Made by a program: the position numbers and the translations under genes. A stretch of DNA of 64,000 bases, from positions 744,001 through 808,000 of the forward strand of contig JAJZBZ010000001.1 of NCBI GenBank assembly GCA_021846275.1, read 5' to 3'. Below the pieces are notes generated by a model. The model ran no database searches and was not told where the DNA came from. It was given only the letters and a program-made list of their open reading frames with translations. This stretch comes from Acidobacteriota bacterium (GTDB lineage: Bacteria > Acidobacteriota > Terriglobia > Terriglobales > Acidobacteriaceae). Shown here in pieces: positions 50,731 to 60,220 of the stretch. Position 1 is the stretch's first letter, and each line of letters starts with the position of its first letter.

Positions 50731-52542
50731 TCAGAAACGGTACTTTCCGGCGTCGATGCAGATTTGGGCAATCTGTCGGCTGAGGGCTACGGAGTCGATG
50801 GGAGTGGATTTGGCGAAGCGGCGGAGGACGGCCATGCGCATGGAGAGCGCGTCGCCTTCGTTGGCGGCGGCGAGGACGCGGCGGGCGCTGGATTCGACGA
50901 GGGCGAGGGATTCCTCGGCGAAGACGGCGCAGATGTGCTGGGCGAGCGGGGCGTTCGGGGCACGGGCGGCGGTGAGCTTGCGGGCGCGCAGGATGGAGGA
51001 ATCGAGCGCGAAGATGGCGCTGATGCAGTCGGCGAGATCGGCCATGACCTCCTGCTGATCGGCGAGGGCGGTCATGAAGCGCTCGGAGGCGGCACCGGCG
51101 GCGACGAGGGTGATTTTGCGCAGGCTGGCGAGGATGAGGGATTCGCGGGCGAGTGGGGATTCGTCGGCGGGAGCTGCGTCGAAGGACGGCGGCTGCATGA
51201 GTTCGTCCATGAGTTTGCGAATGGCGGCCAGAAGCGGAAGCTGGCCGCTGAGGGCGCGCTTCATGAGCCAGCCGGTGACGATCATGCGGTTGATTTCGTT
51301 GGTGCCCTCGAAGATGCGGTTGATGCGTGCGTCGCGGTAGAAGCGCTCGGCGGGGTAGTCTTCGACGTAGCCGTAGCCACCCATGATTTGTACGAGTTCG
51401 TCGGCGACGAGGCCGAGCATCTCGGAGCCGACGACCTTGAGGATGGAGCACTCGACGGCGTACTCTTCGATGCACTTCTGGATTTCGCGCGGGCCTGCGC
51501 TGGCGGGCAGGGCGGCGAGCGCGGAGTCCATCATGCCGATGGTGCGGTAGGCCATGGATTCGGCGGCGAAGAGATGGGCGACGGAGCGCGCGATTTTGCG
51601 CTGGATGAGTCCGAAGCTGGCGATGGGCTTGCCGAAGGCGACGCGATCCTTGGCATAGCGGATGGACTCTTCGATGGCGAGACGCGCGCCGCCGACGCAG
51701 GCCGCGCCGAGCTTGAAGCGTCCGACGTTGAGGATGTTGAAGGCGATGTGGTGGCCTTTGCCGGCTTCGCCGAGGAGGTTGGCGGCGGGAATGCGGCAGT
51801 CGGCGAGGATGAGCGGACAGGTGGAGGAGCCGCGGATGCCGAGTTTGTGCTCTTCGTGGCCGATGGTGAGGCCGGGGGTGGTGCGCTCGACGAGAAAGGC
51901 GGAGAATTTGTCGCCGTCGAGTTTGGCGAAGACGGTGAAGAGGTCAGCGAAACCGGCGTTGGTGATCCACATTTTTTCGCCGTTGAGGATGTACTCGCTG
52001 CCGTCTGGCGAGAGCGTGGCACGGGTGCGGATGTTCATGGCGTCCGAGCCGGAGGTGGACTCGGAGAGCGCGTAGGCGGCGACCCATTCGGCGGTGGCGA
52101 GTCTGGGCAGGTAACGCTGTTTTTGTTCTTCGGTGCCGTACCAGAGGATGGGCAGGGTGCCGATGCCGGTGTGAGCGCCGAAGGAGGTGGAAAAACTGGC
52201 GAGCGCGGAGAGATGGTCGGCGACGAGCGCGGAGGTGACTTTGTCGAGGCCGAGACCGCCGTACGGCTCTGGGATATCGACGGCCGTGAAGCCAAGGTCG
52301 GCGGCCTGGACGAGCAGCGAGCGCATGAGGCCGGGTTCCTTGGCTTCGACGCGGGCGGCGGCGGGCAGAAGCTGTTCGCGGGCGAAGCGGTCGGCGGTGT
52401 CGGCGATCTGGCGCTGCTCCTCGGTGAGGTCTTCGGGGGTGAAGACTTCGGCGGGAGAACGGTCGTCGAGCAGGAAGCTGCCGCCGGGCGCGGCGAGAAT
52501 GGACGAAGCGATGGAAGAAGTGACGGACTCGGAAACAGGCAT
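50731..52542 (-). CDS. Acyl-CoA dehydrogenase
   Basis: 603 residues, FAD-dependent oxidation of acyl-CoA to enoyl-CoA in beta-oxidation. The family core is visible: AADLGFTAVDIPEPYGGLGL, WVAAYALSESTSGSDAMNIR, ILNGEKMWITNAGFADLFTV, FGKPIASFGLIQRKIA and VQIMGGYGYVEDYPAERFYR followed by RIFEGTNEINRMI. The length and C-terminal extra domain fit the very-long-chain/FadE-like group rather than the ~380-residue short-chain enzymes. The ATG has a GGAGG site ten bases upstream. It is divergent from the glycosyltransferase; an enoyl-CoA hydratase lies 9 kb away. Confidence 0.94.
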   Translation of the reverse strand: MPVSESVTSSIASSILAAPGGSFLLDDRSPAEVFTPEDLTEEQRQIADTADRFAREQLLPAAARVEAKEPGLMRSLLVQAADLGFTAVDIPEPYGGLGLDKVTSALVADHLSALASFSTSFGAHTGIGTLPILWYGTEEQKQRYLPRLATAEWVAAYALSESTSGSDAMNIRTRATLSPDGSEYILNGEKMWITNAGFADLFTVFAKLDGDKFSAFLVERTTPGLTIGHEEHKLGIRGSSTCPLILADCRIPAANLLGEAGKGHHIAFNILNVGRFKLGAACVGGARLAIEESIRYAKDRVAFGKPIASFGLIQRKIARSVAHLFAAESMAYRTIGMMDSALAALPASAGPREIQKCIEEYAVECSILKVVGSEMLGLVADELVQIMGGYGYVEDYPAERFYRDARINRIFEGTNEINRMIVTGWLMKRALSGQLPLLAAIRKLMDELMQPPSFDAAPADESPLARESLILASLRKITLVAAGAASERFMTALADQQEVMADLADCISAIFALDSSILRARKLTAARAPNAPLAQHICAVFAEESLALVESSARRVLAAANEGDALSMRMAVLRRFAKSTPIDSVALSRQIAQICIDAGKYRF

Positions 52543-52688
52543 TGGGGAAAACCTCCGCAGGTGAGCGTGCCGACGAGAAGACGATACTCCCGCGCAGGCA
52601 CGGGCGGCAAGGAACGGGGGAACGGAAGACGGTGGGAATCGCTTACAATCAGCTTGACTTCAGACGGAATGAAGCCGGGAGCGGAAAT

Positions 52689-54455
52689 TTGCTGAGCGTC
52701 GCTGGATGGCTGGGTGCTGGTCGGGTCGATGCTGCATGGGCCAGGGCTGGTTGGGCCGATGGTGCGTGGGCCGGAATGGCCCACAGTGTCGCGGCTGGAA
52801 TTGGCTCGGCTGGAAACGTCGCGAATGCACGGCTGGCGGAGCTGCTGGCGTTTGCGCCGCAGACCGGGCTGGTGCATTACCTGAAGATGCAGTACGCGGA
52901 CCAGACCTTTCGCGGGCTGTATGAGTGGAACTGGTTTGACGCTTCGCTGATGCTGCCGTACTTCGCGGTGATGGTGATGTTGTCGGTGTATGGGCTGCAT
53001 CGGTACAAGATGGCGTATCTCTACTTCAAGTTCAAGAAGAACTATCAGCCGGAACCGAAGGCTTATTTTGAAGAACTGCCGATGGTGACGGTGCAGTTGC
53101 CCGTGTTCAACGAGCAGTTTGTGATTGAGCGGCTGATGGAGGCGATCTGCGGGCTGGAGTATCCGCGCGAGAAGCTGGAGATTCAGTTGCTGGATGATTC
53201 GACGGATGAGACGCGGGAGGTTGCGGCGGCGATTGTGGCGCGGTACGCGGCGGCGGGCGAGCCGGTTGTGTATCTGCATCGGACGAATCGGCATGGGTTC
53301 AAGGCGGGGGCGCTGGACGCGGGACTGAAGGTGGCGAAGGGGAATCTGATTGCGATCTTCGATGCGGATTTTGTGCCGCCGAAGGACTGGCTGCTGCGCG
53401 TGGTGCATCACTTTACGGATGAGAAGATCGGGATGGTGCAGACGCGGTGGACGCACCTGAACAAGGATTACAACCTGCTGACGAAGATTGAGGCGATTCT
53501 GCTGGATGGGCACTTTGTGCTGGAGCATGGAGCGCGGGCGCGGAGCGGGGATTTCTTCAACTTCAACGGGACGGCGGGAATGTGGCGCAGGCAGGCGATT
53601 ACGGATGCCGGAGGATGGCAGCACGATACGCTGACCGAGGATACGGACCTGAGCTATCGGTCGCAGATGGCGGGGTGGAAGTTCAAGTATCTGCCGGAGG
53701 TGGAATGCCCGGCGGAGCTGCCGATTGAGATGGTGGCGTTCAAGACGCAGCAGGCGCGATGGGCGAAGGGATTGATCCAGACCTCGATCAAGATTCTGCC
53801 GAAGATGTTTCGCTCCGATGTGCCGAGGCAGATCAAGGTGGAGGCGGTGTATCACCTGACGGCGAACCTGAGTTATCCGCTGATGGTGCTGATGACGGCG
53901 CTGCTGATTCCGGCGATGATTGTGCGGTTTTATCAGGGCTGGCTGCAGATGCTGCTGATCGATGTGCCGCTGTTTACGGCTTCGACGCTGTCGATTGCGA
54001 TTTTCTATGTGCTGAGCCAGCGGGAGCTGTATCCGCGAACGTGGAAGCGGACGTTTTTGTATCTGCCGATGCTGATGGCGCTGGGGATCGGGCTGACGAT
54101 TACGAATACGAAGGCCGTGATGGAGGCGCTGCTGGGGATCAAGAGCGCGTTTGCCAGGACGCCGAAGTATTCGGTGTCAAAGAAGGGCGAGAAATCGAAG
54201 GCGACGAAGTACAGGAAGCGGCTGGTGTGGGCGCCGTGGCTGGAGCTGGCGGTGGGGACGTATTTTGCGCTGGCGATTGCGTACACGTTTACGAACAACA
54301 ATTTTTTTACGGCTCCGTTTCTGATTCTGTTTGTGGTGGGGTACTGGTATACGGGGTTGATGAGTTTGTTGCAGGGACGGTTTGATCGCTGGCGCGGCGG
54401 CGCGATGGCGAATGCGGAGGAGTCGAGTCCGAGGCCGTTTCCAGTGGGTGTGTGA
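52689..54455 (+). CDS. Membrane family-2 glycosyltransferase (cellulose/mannan synthase-like)
   Basis: About 588 residues. After a first membrane helix (LMLPYFAVMVMLSVYGLHRY) the cytoplasmic GT-A domain carries MVTVQLPVFNEQFVIERLM, LLDDSTDETREV, the metal DxD in IAIFDADFVPP, FNFNGTAGMWRR with the acceptor-site region, TLTEDTDLSYRSQMAGWKFK, and the QQARWAKG (QxxRW) signature. Four or so helices follow. It is a processive-type polysaccharide synthase; the sugar is not determined. The start is uncertain: TTG 52689 with GGGAG nine bases before it is used; ATG 52776 (559 residues) and GTG 52632 are alternatives. kdsA follows 98 bp later. Confidence 0.88.
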   Translation: MLSVAGWLGAGRVDAAWARAGWADGAWAGMAHSVAAGIGSAGNVANARLAELLAFAPQTGLVHYLKMQYADQTFRGLYEWNWFDASLMLPYFAVMVMLSVYGLHRYKMAYLYFKFKKNYQPEPKAYFEELPMVTVQLPVFNEQFVIERLMEAICGLEYPREKLEIQLLDDSTDETREVAAAIVARYAAAGEPVVYLHRTNRHGFKAGALDAGLKVAKGNLIAIFDADFVPPKDWLLRVVHHFTDEKIGMVQTRWTHLNKDYNLLTKIEAILLDGHFVLEHGARARSGDFFNFNGTAGMWRRQAITDAGGWQHDTLTEDTDLSYRSQMAGWKFKYLPEVECPAELPIEMVAFKTQQARWAKGLIQTSIKILPKMFRSDVPRQIKVEAVYHLTANLSYPLMVLMTALLIPAMIVRFYQGWLQMLLIDVPLFTASTLSIAIFYVLSQRELYPRTWKRTFLYLPMLMALGIGLTITNTKAVMEALLGIKSAFARTPKYSVSKKGEKSKATKYRKRLVWAPWLELAVGTYFALAIAYTFTNNNFFTAPFLILFVVGYWYTGLMSLLQGRFDRWRGGAMANAEESSPRPFPVGV

Positions 54456-54553
54456 GCGCGGGATCCGGGCATGAGCGGATTGGCAGGCGCGCGAACGAAC
54501 TTGCGGGTGATGATTTTTTTGAGCGATAGAGTCTGAAAGATGAAGGACGGCGA

Positions 54554-55369
54554 ATGACGCAGGGTTTTGAAGTGGGTCCGGTGCATGTGGGCGATGGGAA
54601 GCTGTTTCTGATTGCAGGACCGTGCGTGATCGAGAGCGAGTCGCATGCGCGCGGGATGGCGGATGCGATTCAGCGGATTGCGAGCGACCTGGGCGTGCCG
54701 TATATCTTCAAGGCGAGTTTTGACAAGGCGAATCGGACGAGCGTGGGGAGTTTTCGCGGACCGGGACTGCGCGAGGGCGTGAGGATTCTGAGCGGGATTG
54801 CGCGGGCGACGGGGTTGCCGGTGCTGACGGATGTGCATGAGGCGGCGCAGTGCGAGGCGGTGGCCGAGGCGGTGGATGTTTTGCAGATTCCGGCGTTCCT
54901 GTGCCGGCAGACGGACCTGGTGGTGGCGGCGGCGAAGACGGGTCGCGCGGTAAATATCAAGAAGGGTCAGTTTGTGGCTCCGTGGGATATGAAGTATTCG
55001 GTGGAGAAAGCGCGATCGACGGGCAATGAGCGGATTTTCCTGACCGAGCGCGGAGCGAGTTTTGGGTATAACACGCTGGTGGTGGATATGCGGTCGCTGG
55101 CGGTGATACGGGGGATGGCTCCGGTGGTGTTTGACGGGACGCATTCGGTGCAGCAGCCTTCGGCGGCGAATGGGGTGAGCGGCGGACAGCCGGAGTTTAT
55201 TCCGCTGCTGGCGCGTGCGGCAGTGGCGGCGGGTGTGGATGGAGTGTTTCTGGAGGTTCACGACGATCCGGCGCAGGCGAAGTCGGATGGGGCGAATGCG
55301 CTGAAGCTGGAGATGCTGAAGCCGCTGCTGGAGCGGCTGCTGGCGATTCACGAGGCGGCGCGCGCGTGA
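54554..55369 (+). CDS. kdsA: 3-deoxy-8-phosphooctulonate synthase (KdsA), metal-dependent type
   Basis: KdsA condenses phosphoenolpyruvate with arabinose-5-phosphate to Kdo-8-phosphate for lipopolysaccharide inner core. The 271 residues show LIAGPCVIESESHARGMA, IFKASFDKANRTSVGSFRGP, VLTDVHEAAQ, QIPAFLCRQTDLVVAAA, NIKKGQFVAPWDM and FDGTHSVQQP. The Cys in AGPCVIES replaces the Asn found in metal-independent enzymes such as E. coli's, so this should need a divalent metal, as in Aquifex. AAGGAC precedes the ATG. It indicates that the organism makes Kdo-containing lipopolysaccharide. Confidence 0.95.
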   Translation: MTQGFEVGPVHVGDGKLFLIAGPCVIESESHARGMADAIQRIASDLGVPYIFKASFDKANRTSVGSFRGPGLREGVRILSGIARATGLPVLTDVHEAAQCEAVAEAVDVLQIPAFLCRQTDLVVAAAKTGRAVNIKKGQFVAPWDMKYSVEKARSTGNERIFLTERGASFGYNTLVVDMRSLAVIRGMAPVVFDGTHSVQQPSAANGVSGGQPEFIPLLARAAVAAGVDGVFLEVHDDPAQAKSDGANALKLEMLKPLLERLLAIHEAARA

Positions 55370-55441
55370 GCGGTAAGACAACAGCGTGAAGACGAGTGGG
55401 TGTTGGATTTTTTGATTCGATTCAGAGCGAGGGGAGAACGA

Positions 55442-57592
55442 ATGAGGACACTACGGATTTTGATGGGGCTGGCGCTGATGGCGACGGCTTGTGGCGCGTT
55501 GGCGCAGTCAACGCCGGGAGACACGGGCGCGCAGGACAGCGTGAAGGCGCAGGTGACGCAGTTGCTGAAGGCGGCGCAGAAGTCGCATGGGTTCAGCTCG
55601 GCGGCGATTTCGCCGGACGGGAAGCTGATTGCGTACTCGGGCTGGAGCGCGACGGGAATGCGCGTGACGGTGGCGGCGGTGAGCGACGCGACGAAGACGG
55701 TCGCGGTGACGGCGCGGACGGATGACAAGGAGCGTTGCAGCGAGGGCAGCGTGGCGTGGGCACCGGATTCGCGGCATCTGGCGTTTCGTAGCAATTGTGC
55801 GTCGGATGGTCACGAGCAGCAGGATATTTTTGTGGCGGCGCTGAGCGGCGACGTGGCCAGTGGACAGGCGAAGGCGGCGGTGACGCAGGTTTCCGCGGCG
55901 AAGGGTGAGGTTGGGTATCCGACGTATTCGCCCTATGGGGAGCGGATTGCGTTTCTCTACGTGGAAGGCGCGACGCGCGCGGCGGGCGCGCTGGCGGCGA
56001 TGAAACCGTGGTCGGGGGTGATTGGAGAGGACGGAATCGAGGTGCAGCGGATTGCAACGGTGGACGCACGGGCGCTGAAGCCGATGAAGCCGGAGTTTGC
56101 GACGCCGGCCTCGCTGCATGTGTATGAGTACGACTGGTCGCCGGATGGAAAGAAGCTGGCGTATACGGCGGCGAATCCGCCGGGCGAGGACAACTGGTGG
56201 GTGGCGAACCTGTATGTGCAGGCGCTGGGCGGCGAGCCGGAGATTGTCTTCAATCCGACGAAGACGACGGGCGCGATGCATGGGTTGCAGATTGCCGTGC
56301 CGCGCTGGTCTCCGAATGGAAAAGAGATTGCGTTCATTGGCGGGCTGATGAGCGATCAGGGATCGACGGGCGGGGATGTGTGGATGGTCGCGTCGTCGGG
56401 CGCGCAGGCTGAGGCGGGCGCTGTGGACCTGACGCCGGGACGGCTGGCGACGCCGGCGTGGATGACGTGGGCCGACGACAGGACGATGTTTGTGAGCGAG
56501 CTGCGCGGCGGCGAGAGCGAGCTGGTGAAGATGACTCTGGATGAAGACGCTGGCGCGGTGACGACGAGCTTTGGCCAGCCGGTGTATGCGCTGGCAGGGA
56601 CGGTGGGCGATGGACGGCTGCACCTGAGCGTTTCCGCGGCGGCTGACCATCGGACGTTTGCGTTTACGGCGAGTTCGTTCTCGCATCCGCCGGAGGTGTA
56701 TCTGGCGCGTACGATGGGGACGATGGGGATGGGCTTTGCGGCGCTGACGCAACTGACGCATGCCAACGACGGCGTGGCCGAGGAAGCAGGTGCGCTGTGG
56801 GGCAGGACCATCTCGGTGAACTGGACGAACGAGGGATTCCACGTGCAGGGATGGCTGCATCTGCCGAAGGGATTTGATCCGGCGCAGGCGGCGAAGAAGT
56901 ATCCGATGATTGTGCTGGTGCATGGCGGACCGGCGGCGGCGACGATGTCGCGCTGGGGCGTGGGCGGAAGCCTGAATGCGGCGAGTTTTTCGGCGCTGGG
57001 ATATTTTGTGCTGGAGCCGAATCCGCGCGGGAGCTATGGGCAGGGTGAGCAGTTTGCGGCGGCGAATCGGAAGGACTTTGGCTATGGCGATCTGCGCGAC
57101 ATTCTGAAGGGCGTGGACACGGTGATTGCGCGGTATCCGGTGGATGGGAATCGCGTGGGGATTACCGGGTGGAGCTATGGCGGGTTCATGACGATGTTTG
57201 CGGTGACGCAGACGACGCGGTTCCGCGCGGCGGTGGCCGGGGCGGGACTGTCGAACTGGCAGAGCTATTACGGGGAAAATTCGATTGATCAGTGGATGAT
57301 TCCGTACTTTGGCGCGAGCGTGTATGACGATCCGGCGGTGTATGCGAAGAGTTCGGCGATCAACTACATCAAGAACGTGAAGACGCCGACGCTGGTGGTG
57401 GTGGGGGATCGCGATGGGGAGTGCCCGGCACCGCAGTCGTTTGAGTTCTGGCACGCGCTGCGGGACGAGCATGTGCCGACGCGGCTGGTGGTGTATCCGA
57501 ACGAAGGTCACGGTTTTGTGAATCCGGAGCATCGGCTGGACGTGCTGGAACGGGCGGTGGCGTGGTTTGCGGAGTATATGCCGGCGTCGTGA
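55442..57592 (+). CDS. Secreted S9 family (prolyl oligopeptidase-like) peptidase
   Basis: 716 residues with a signal peptide (ILMGLALMATACGALAQSTP). The N-terminal ~400 residues are a WD40/PD40-type propeller (SSAAISPDGKLIAYSGWSA, YEYDWSPDGKKLAYTAAN, VPRWSPNGKEIAFIGG). The C-terminal alpha/beta-hydrolase has Ser in GITGWSYGGFMTMFA, Asp in LVVVGDRDGECPAP and His in YPNEGHGFVNPEH. It is expected to cleave oligopeptides in the periplasm or outside the cell. The ATG at 55442 has GGGGAG; the frame from 55400 would hide the signal peptide. Confidence 0.93.
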   Translation: MRTLRILMGLALMATACGALAQSTPGDTGAQDSVKAQVTQLLKAAQKSHGFSSAAISPDGKLIAYSGWSATGMRVTVAAVSDATKTVAVTARTDDKERCSEGSVAWAPDSRHLAFRSNCASDGHEQQDIFVAALSGDVASGQAKAAVTQVSAAKGEVGYPTYSPYGERIAFLYVEGATRAAGALAAMKPWSGVIGEDGIEVQRIATVDARALKPMKPEFATPASLHVYEYDWSPDGKKLAYTAANPPGEDNWWVANLYVQALGGEPEIVFNPTKTTGAMHGLQIAVPRWSPNGKEIAFIGGLMSDQGSTGGDVWMVASSGAQAEAGAVDLTPGRLATPAWMTWADDRTMFVSELRGGESELVKMTLDEDAGAVTTSFGQPVYALAGTVGDGRLHLSVSAAADHRTFAFTASSFSHPPEVYLARTMGTMGMGFAALTQLTHANDGVAEEAGALWGRTISVNWTNEGFHVQGWLHLPKGFDPAQAAKKYPMIVLVHGGPAAATMSRWGVGGSLNAASFSALGYFVLEPNPRGSYGQGEQFAAANRKDFGYGDLRDILKGVDTVIARYPVDGNRVGITGWSYGGFMTMFAVTQTTRFRAAVAGAGLSNWQSYYGENSIDQWMIPYFGASVYDDPAVYAKSSAINYIKNVKTPTLVVVGDRDGECPAPQSFEFWHALRDEHVPTRLVVYPNEGHGFVNPEHRLDVLERAVAWFAEYMPAS

Positions 57593-57806
57593 GGAGGACG
57601 CGGCCTGCGGCCATCGGTCGGCGGGTGCATTGCTTTCATTTTGCGTGGAGATTCGTCCATGAGGAGAGACAAGCATGAGGCGAATTGGCGGGCGGGCGGG
57701 GAGTTGGTTCGGCCTCGCCTGTTACACTGAGATCACGGAGTCCAGCAAGGAATCCACAAGTTTGGAAGTTGACCGTTTTGTGCTGCGCGCAAGGCGGGGA
57801 GGATGC

Positions 57807-60113
57807 ATGCGGCGGTTGCTGACGCTAGTTTTTCTGTTGTGCCTGACGATTCCGGCTGGCATAACTCTTACAAGCTGCTCTCGAAATCCTCAGGCGGCGT
57901 ATTGCAACGGTGAGGGCTTCGGACTGAAGTTGTCACAGGTTGCGTCGATTGACCTGGAACCGCGAACGACGGGTATTTCGCTGGCCTTCGGACAGACCGA
58001 GCAAATTGCGACGCCGACGGCGTATAACTGCAAGGGCGCGAAGTCGAGCGTGACGACGTTTGCGTATGGCACGTCGAACAACCAGCTTCTGGATATTTCT
58101 CCGACCGGGAACCTGTGCGCGGGAACGTGGAACCGGCGCTCGGGCGGCGGCATTCCGGATTACACGATCTGCAACTATCCCGCGCCGCTGCCGAGCACGA
58201 ATGGGCTGCCGTACAGCTCGGTTACGGTGACGGCGACGGCGGACTCTGTGACCTCGAACACGGTGACGGTGTGGGTGCATGCGCAAGTGACCGCGGTTTC
58301 GCTGGTGCTGCAACAATATGGGACGAATACGACGATCAACGGGTGCCTGTCGCAGCAGCAGACGGCGCAACTGAACTCGCAGGCGTATTACAGCCTGAAC
58401 GGGACGCAGACGCTGCTGTGCAGCCCGAACTCGACGACGGTGCCGGCCTGCTCGCAGGCGATTGGAAACCTGACATACGCCTCGCAGAACCCGACCATCG
58501 CGTCGATTGATGAGTATGGCGTGATTACGGCGGAGCAGCCGGGGACGACGTACATCACGGCTTCGGTGGCGGGGTCGGGATCGTCGGCGGGCGAGTTCTC
58601 GACGTGCCCTCCGGCGTCGATCAACATTGCGCTGAACGGGCAGACGACTGGAACGGTGACGCAGGGTGTGACGCAGAACCTGGTGACGACGGTCTACGAC
58701 ACGAATGGAACCGCGCTGACGGGGCTTTCCCTGGATTATCAGTCGACGAATCCGTTAAATATATCGGCGGGAACGGGCGGCGCGGTGACGGCGAATTTTG
58801 CCGGACAGGCGGCGATCTACGCGGTGTGCCAGCCGACGACCTGCAACACGGCTCCGATTGACGTGATCGGACTGAACCAGACGGGCACGCCGGTGACGAG
58901 CAACGCGGTGACGATTACGACGCCGGGAACGGCGAGCACATTCCTCTGGTTGGCGAATCCTCAGTCGTATTACCTGGTCGCAGTGGAACTGATTACGGGA
59001 ACAATCGGCTCGACAACGAAGTTGCCCTATCTTCCGAACTCGATGGTGATGGATCGCGACGGCAACAATCTTTACCTGGGATCGACGCATGAGCTGATGG
59101 TTTATAGCACGACTACGAACTCGCTGATCAAGGAAGACCCGACCGTGCAGGGTACGGTGCTGGCGGTTTCGCCGAATAATGAGCAGCTGCTGATGAGCGA
59201 TCCGATACGCAAGCTGTTCTATCTGTACACGGTGAATGGCGGACGATCGCAGACCTTTGAGGGAGTGGGCAACTCAGCCTATTGGACGCCGGATGCTAAG
59301 ACGCTGTACGTGGTGGGAACGAGCTATTCGACGAACTCCACGGGGACGCCGACGCTGTTTGTCTACAACGTGAATACGGGCTGGACGACGTACGCGCTGA
59401 ACCAGACGACCCCATCGCAGAGCCTGGCGATTACGGTTCCGAGCGTGGGCGCGTTCCTGAGCGGGTATCCGACGCTGGCGCATGCTTGGTGCCCGAATCT
59501 GGCTCCGTCGCCGGGGTATCCACAGGGACAGGCGTATCCGCAGGCGGCGCAGGTGAATGTGGAGACCGACCAGGTGGCGGCGACCAACAACGGCACGCAC
59601 ATCATCGGCGTGGGGCTGAACGGCGGAACGAAACCGACGCTGAGCGACATCAACATCAACCTGTATGCGAGCCTGGTGAACGGAGCGTGTCCGGCGTCAG
59701 AGAACGGGATCACGATTGCGACGCCGTTTGTGCAGACGCCGCTGCCATTCCAGGCGAGCACGATCACGGGCGTGGTGCCGTCGCCGGCGACGAACCTGTC
59801 CTTTGTGACGTATGACGCGGTGAATGGCGCGACGAGCGGCACTTCCCTGCCCTACTATGAGCCGACGGCGAATGGATCGCTGGGCACGGTTGGCTCGATC
59901 CCACTGGTGGGCGCGGCGACGGCACCCGTGGCCGGCGTCTTCAGCCTGGACAACACGCTGTTCTTCGTCGCCACTTCGGGGGACGACGCGGTGCATTACA
60001 TCAACATGTCCACGCTGAAGGATACGAACCAGATTTCGACCGGCCTGGTGGATGTGAATGGAAATATCGTGCCGGCGACGCTGATGGCCGTAAAGCCGAG
60101 GCCGACGACGTAA
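57807..60113 (+). CDS. Lipoprotein with Ig-like and beta-propeller domains
   Basis: 768 residues with a lipoprotein signal (LLTLVFLLCLTIPAGITLTSC; lipobox LTSC). Residues ~30-330 contain Ig-like, BIg2-type repeats (TYASQNPTIASIDEYGVITA, SLDYQSTNPLNISAGTGGAV). The C-terminal ~430 form a YVTN/propeller-like repeat array (SMVMDRDGNNLYLGSTHELM, GVGNSAYWTPDAKTLYVVGT, GVFSLDNTLFFVATSGDDAV). It is rich in Thr, Asn and Gly, as surface adhesion or binding proteins of this phylum often are. GGAGG five bases upstream fixes the ATG. No catalytic motif is visible; the function is unknown. Confidence 0.85.
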   Translation: MRRLLTLVFLLCLTIPAGITLTSCSRNPQAAYCNGEGFGLKLSQVASIDLEPRTTGISLAFGQTEQIATPTAYNCKGAKSSVTTFAYGTSNNQLLDISPTGNLCAGTWNRRSGGGIPDYTICNYPAPLPSTNGLPYSSVTVTATADSVTSNTVTVWVHAQVTAVSLVLQQYGTNTTINGCLSQQQTAQLNSQAYYSLNGTQTLLCSPNSTTVPACSQAIGNLTYASQNPTIASIDEYGVITAEQPGTTYITASVAGSGSSAGEFSTCPPASINIALNGQTTGTVTQGVTQNLVTTVYDTNGTALTGLSLDYQSTNPLNISAGTGGAVTANFAGQAAIYAVCQPTTCNTAPIDVIGLNQTGTPVTSNAVTITTPGTASTFLWLANPQSYYLVAVELITGTIGSTTKLPYLPNSMVMDRDGNNLYLGSTHELMVYSTTTNSLIKEDPTVQGTVLAVSPNNEQLLMSDPIRKLFYLYTVNGGRSQTFEGVGNSAYWTPDAKTLYVVGTSYSTNSTGTPTLFVYNVNTGWTTYALNQTTPSQSLAITVPSVGAFLSGYPTLAHAWCPNLAPSPGYPQGQAYPQAAQVNVETDQVAATNNGTHIIGVGLNGGTKPTLSDININLYASLVNGACPASENGITIATPFVQTPLPFQASTITGVVPSPATNLSFVTYDAVNGATSGTSLPYYEPTANGSLGTVGSIPLVGAATAPVAGVFSLDNTLFFVATSGDDAVHYINMSTLKDTNQISTGLVDVNGNIVPATLMAVKPRPTT

Positions 60114-60134
60114 AAGCAATCGACGTTGTCCGGG

Positions 60135-60168
60135 ACAGCCCGCGCTGGAAGCAGCGCGGGCTGTTTGC
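60135..60168 (+). terminator. Rho-independent terminator after the propeller lipoprotein
   Basis: ACAGCCCGCGCTG (60135-60147) and CAGCGCGGGCTGT (60152-60164) form a perfect 13-bp stem with loop GAAG, followed by TTGCTTG. It lies about 20 bp after the stop. Confidence 0.85.
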
Positions 60169-60220
60169 TTGTGTGCCGACGCCGCCAGTGCGCTGACGGG
60201 CGCAGGATAGAATCGAGATT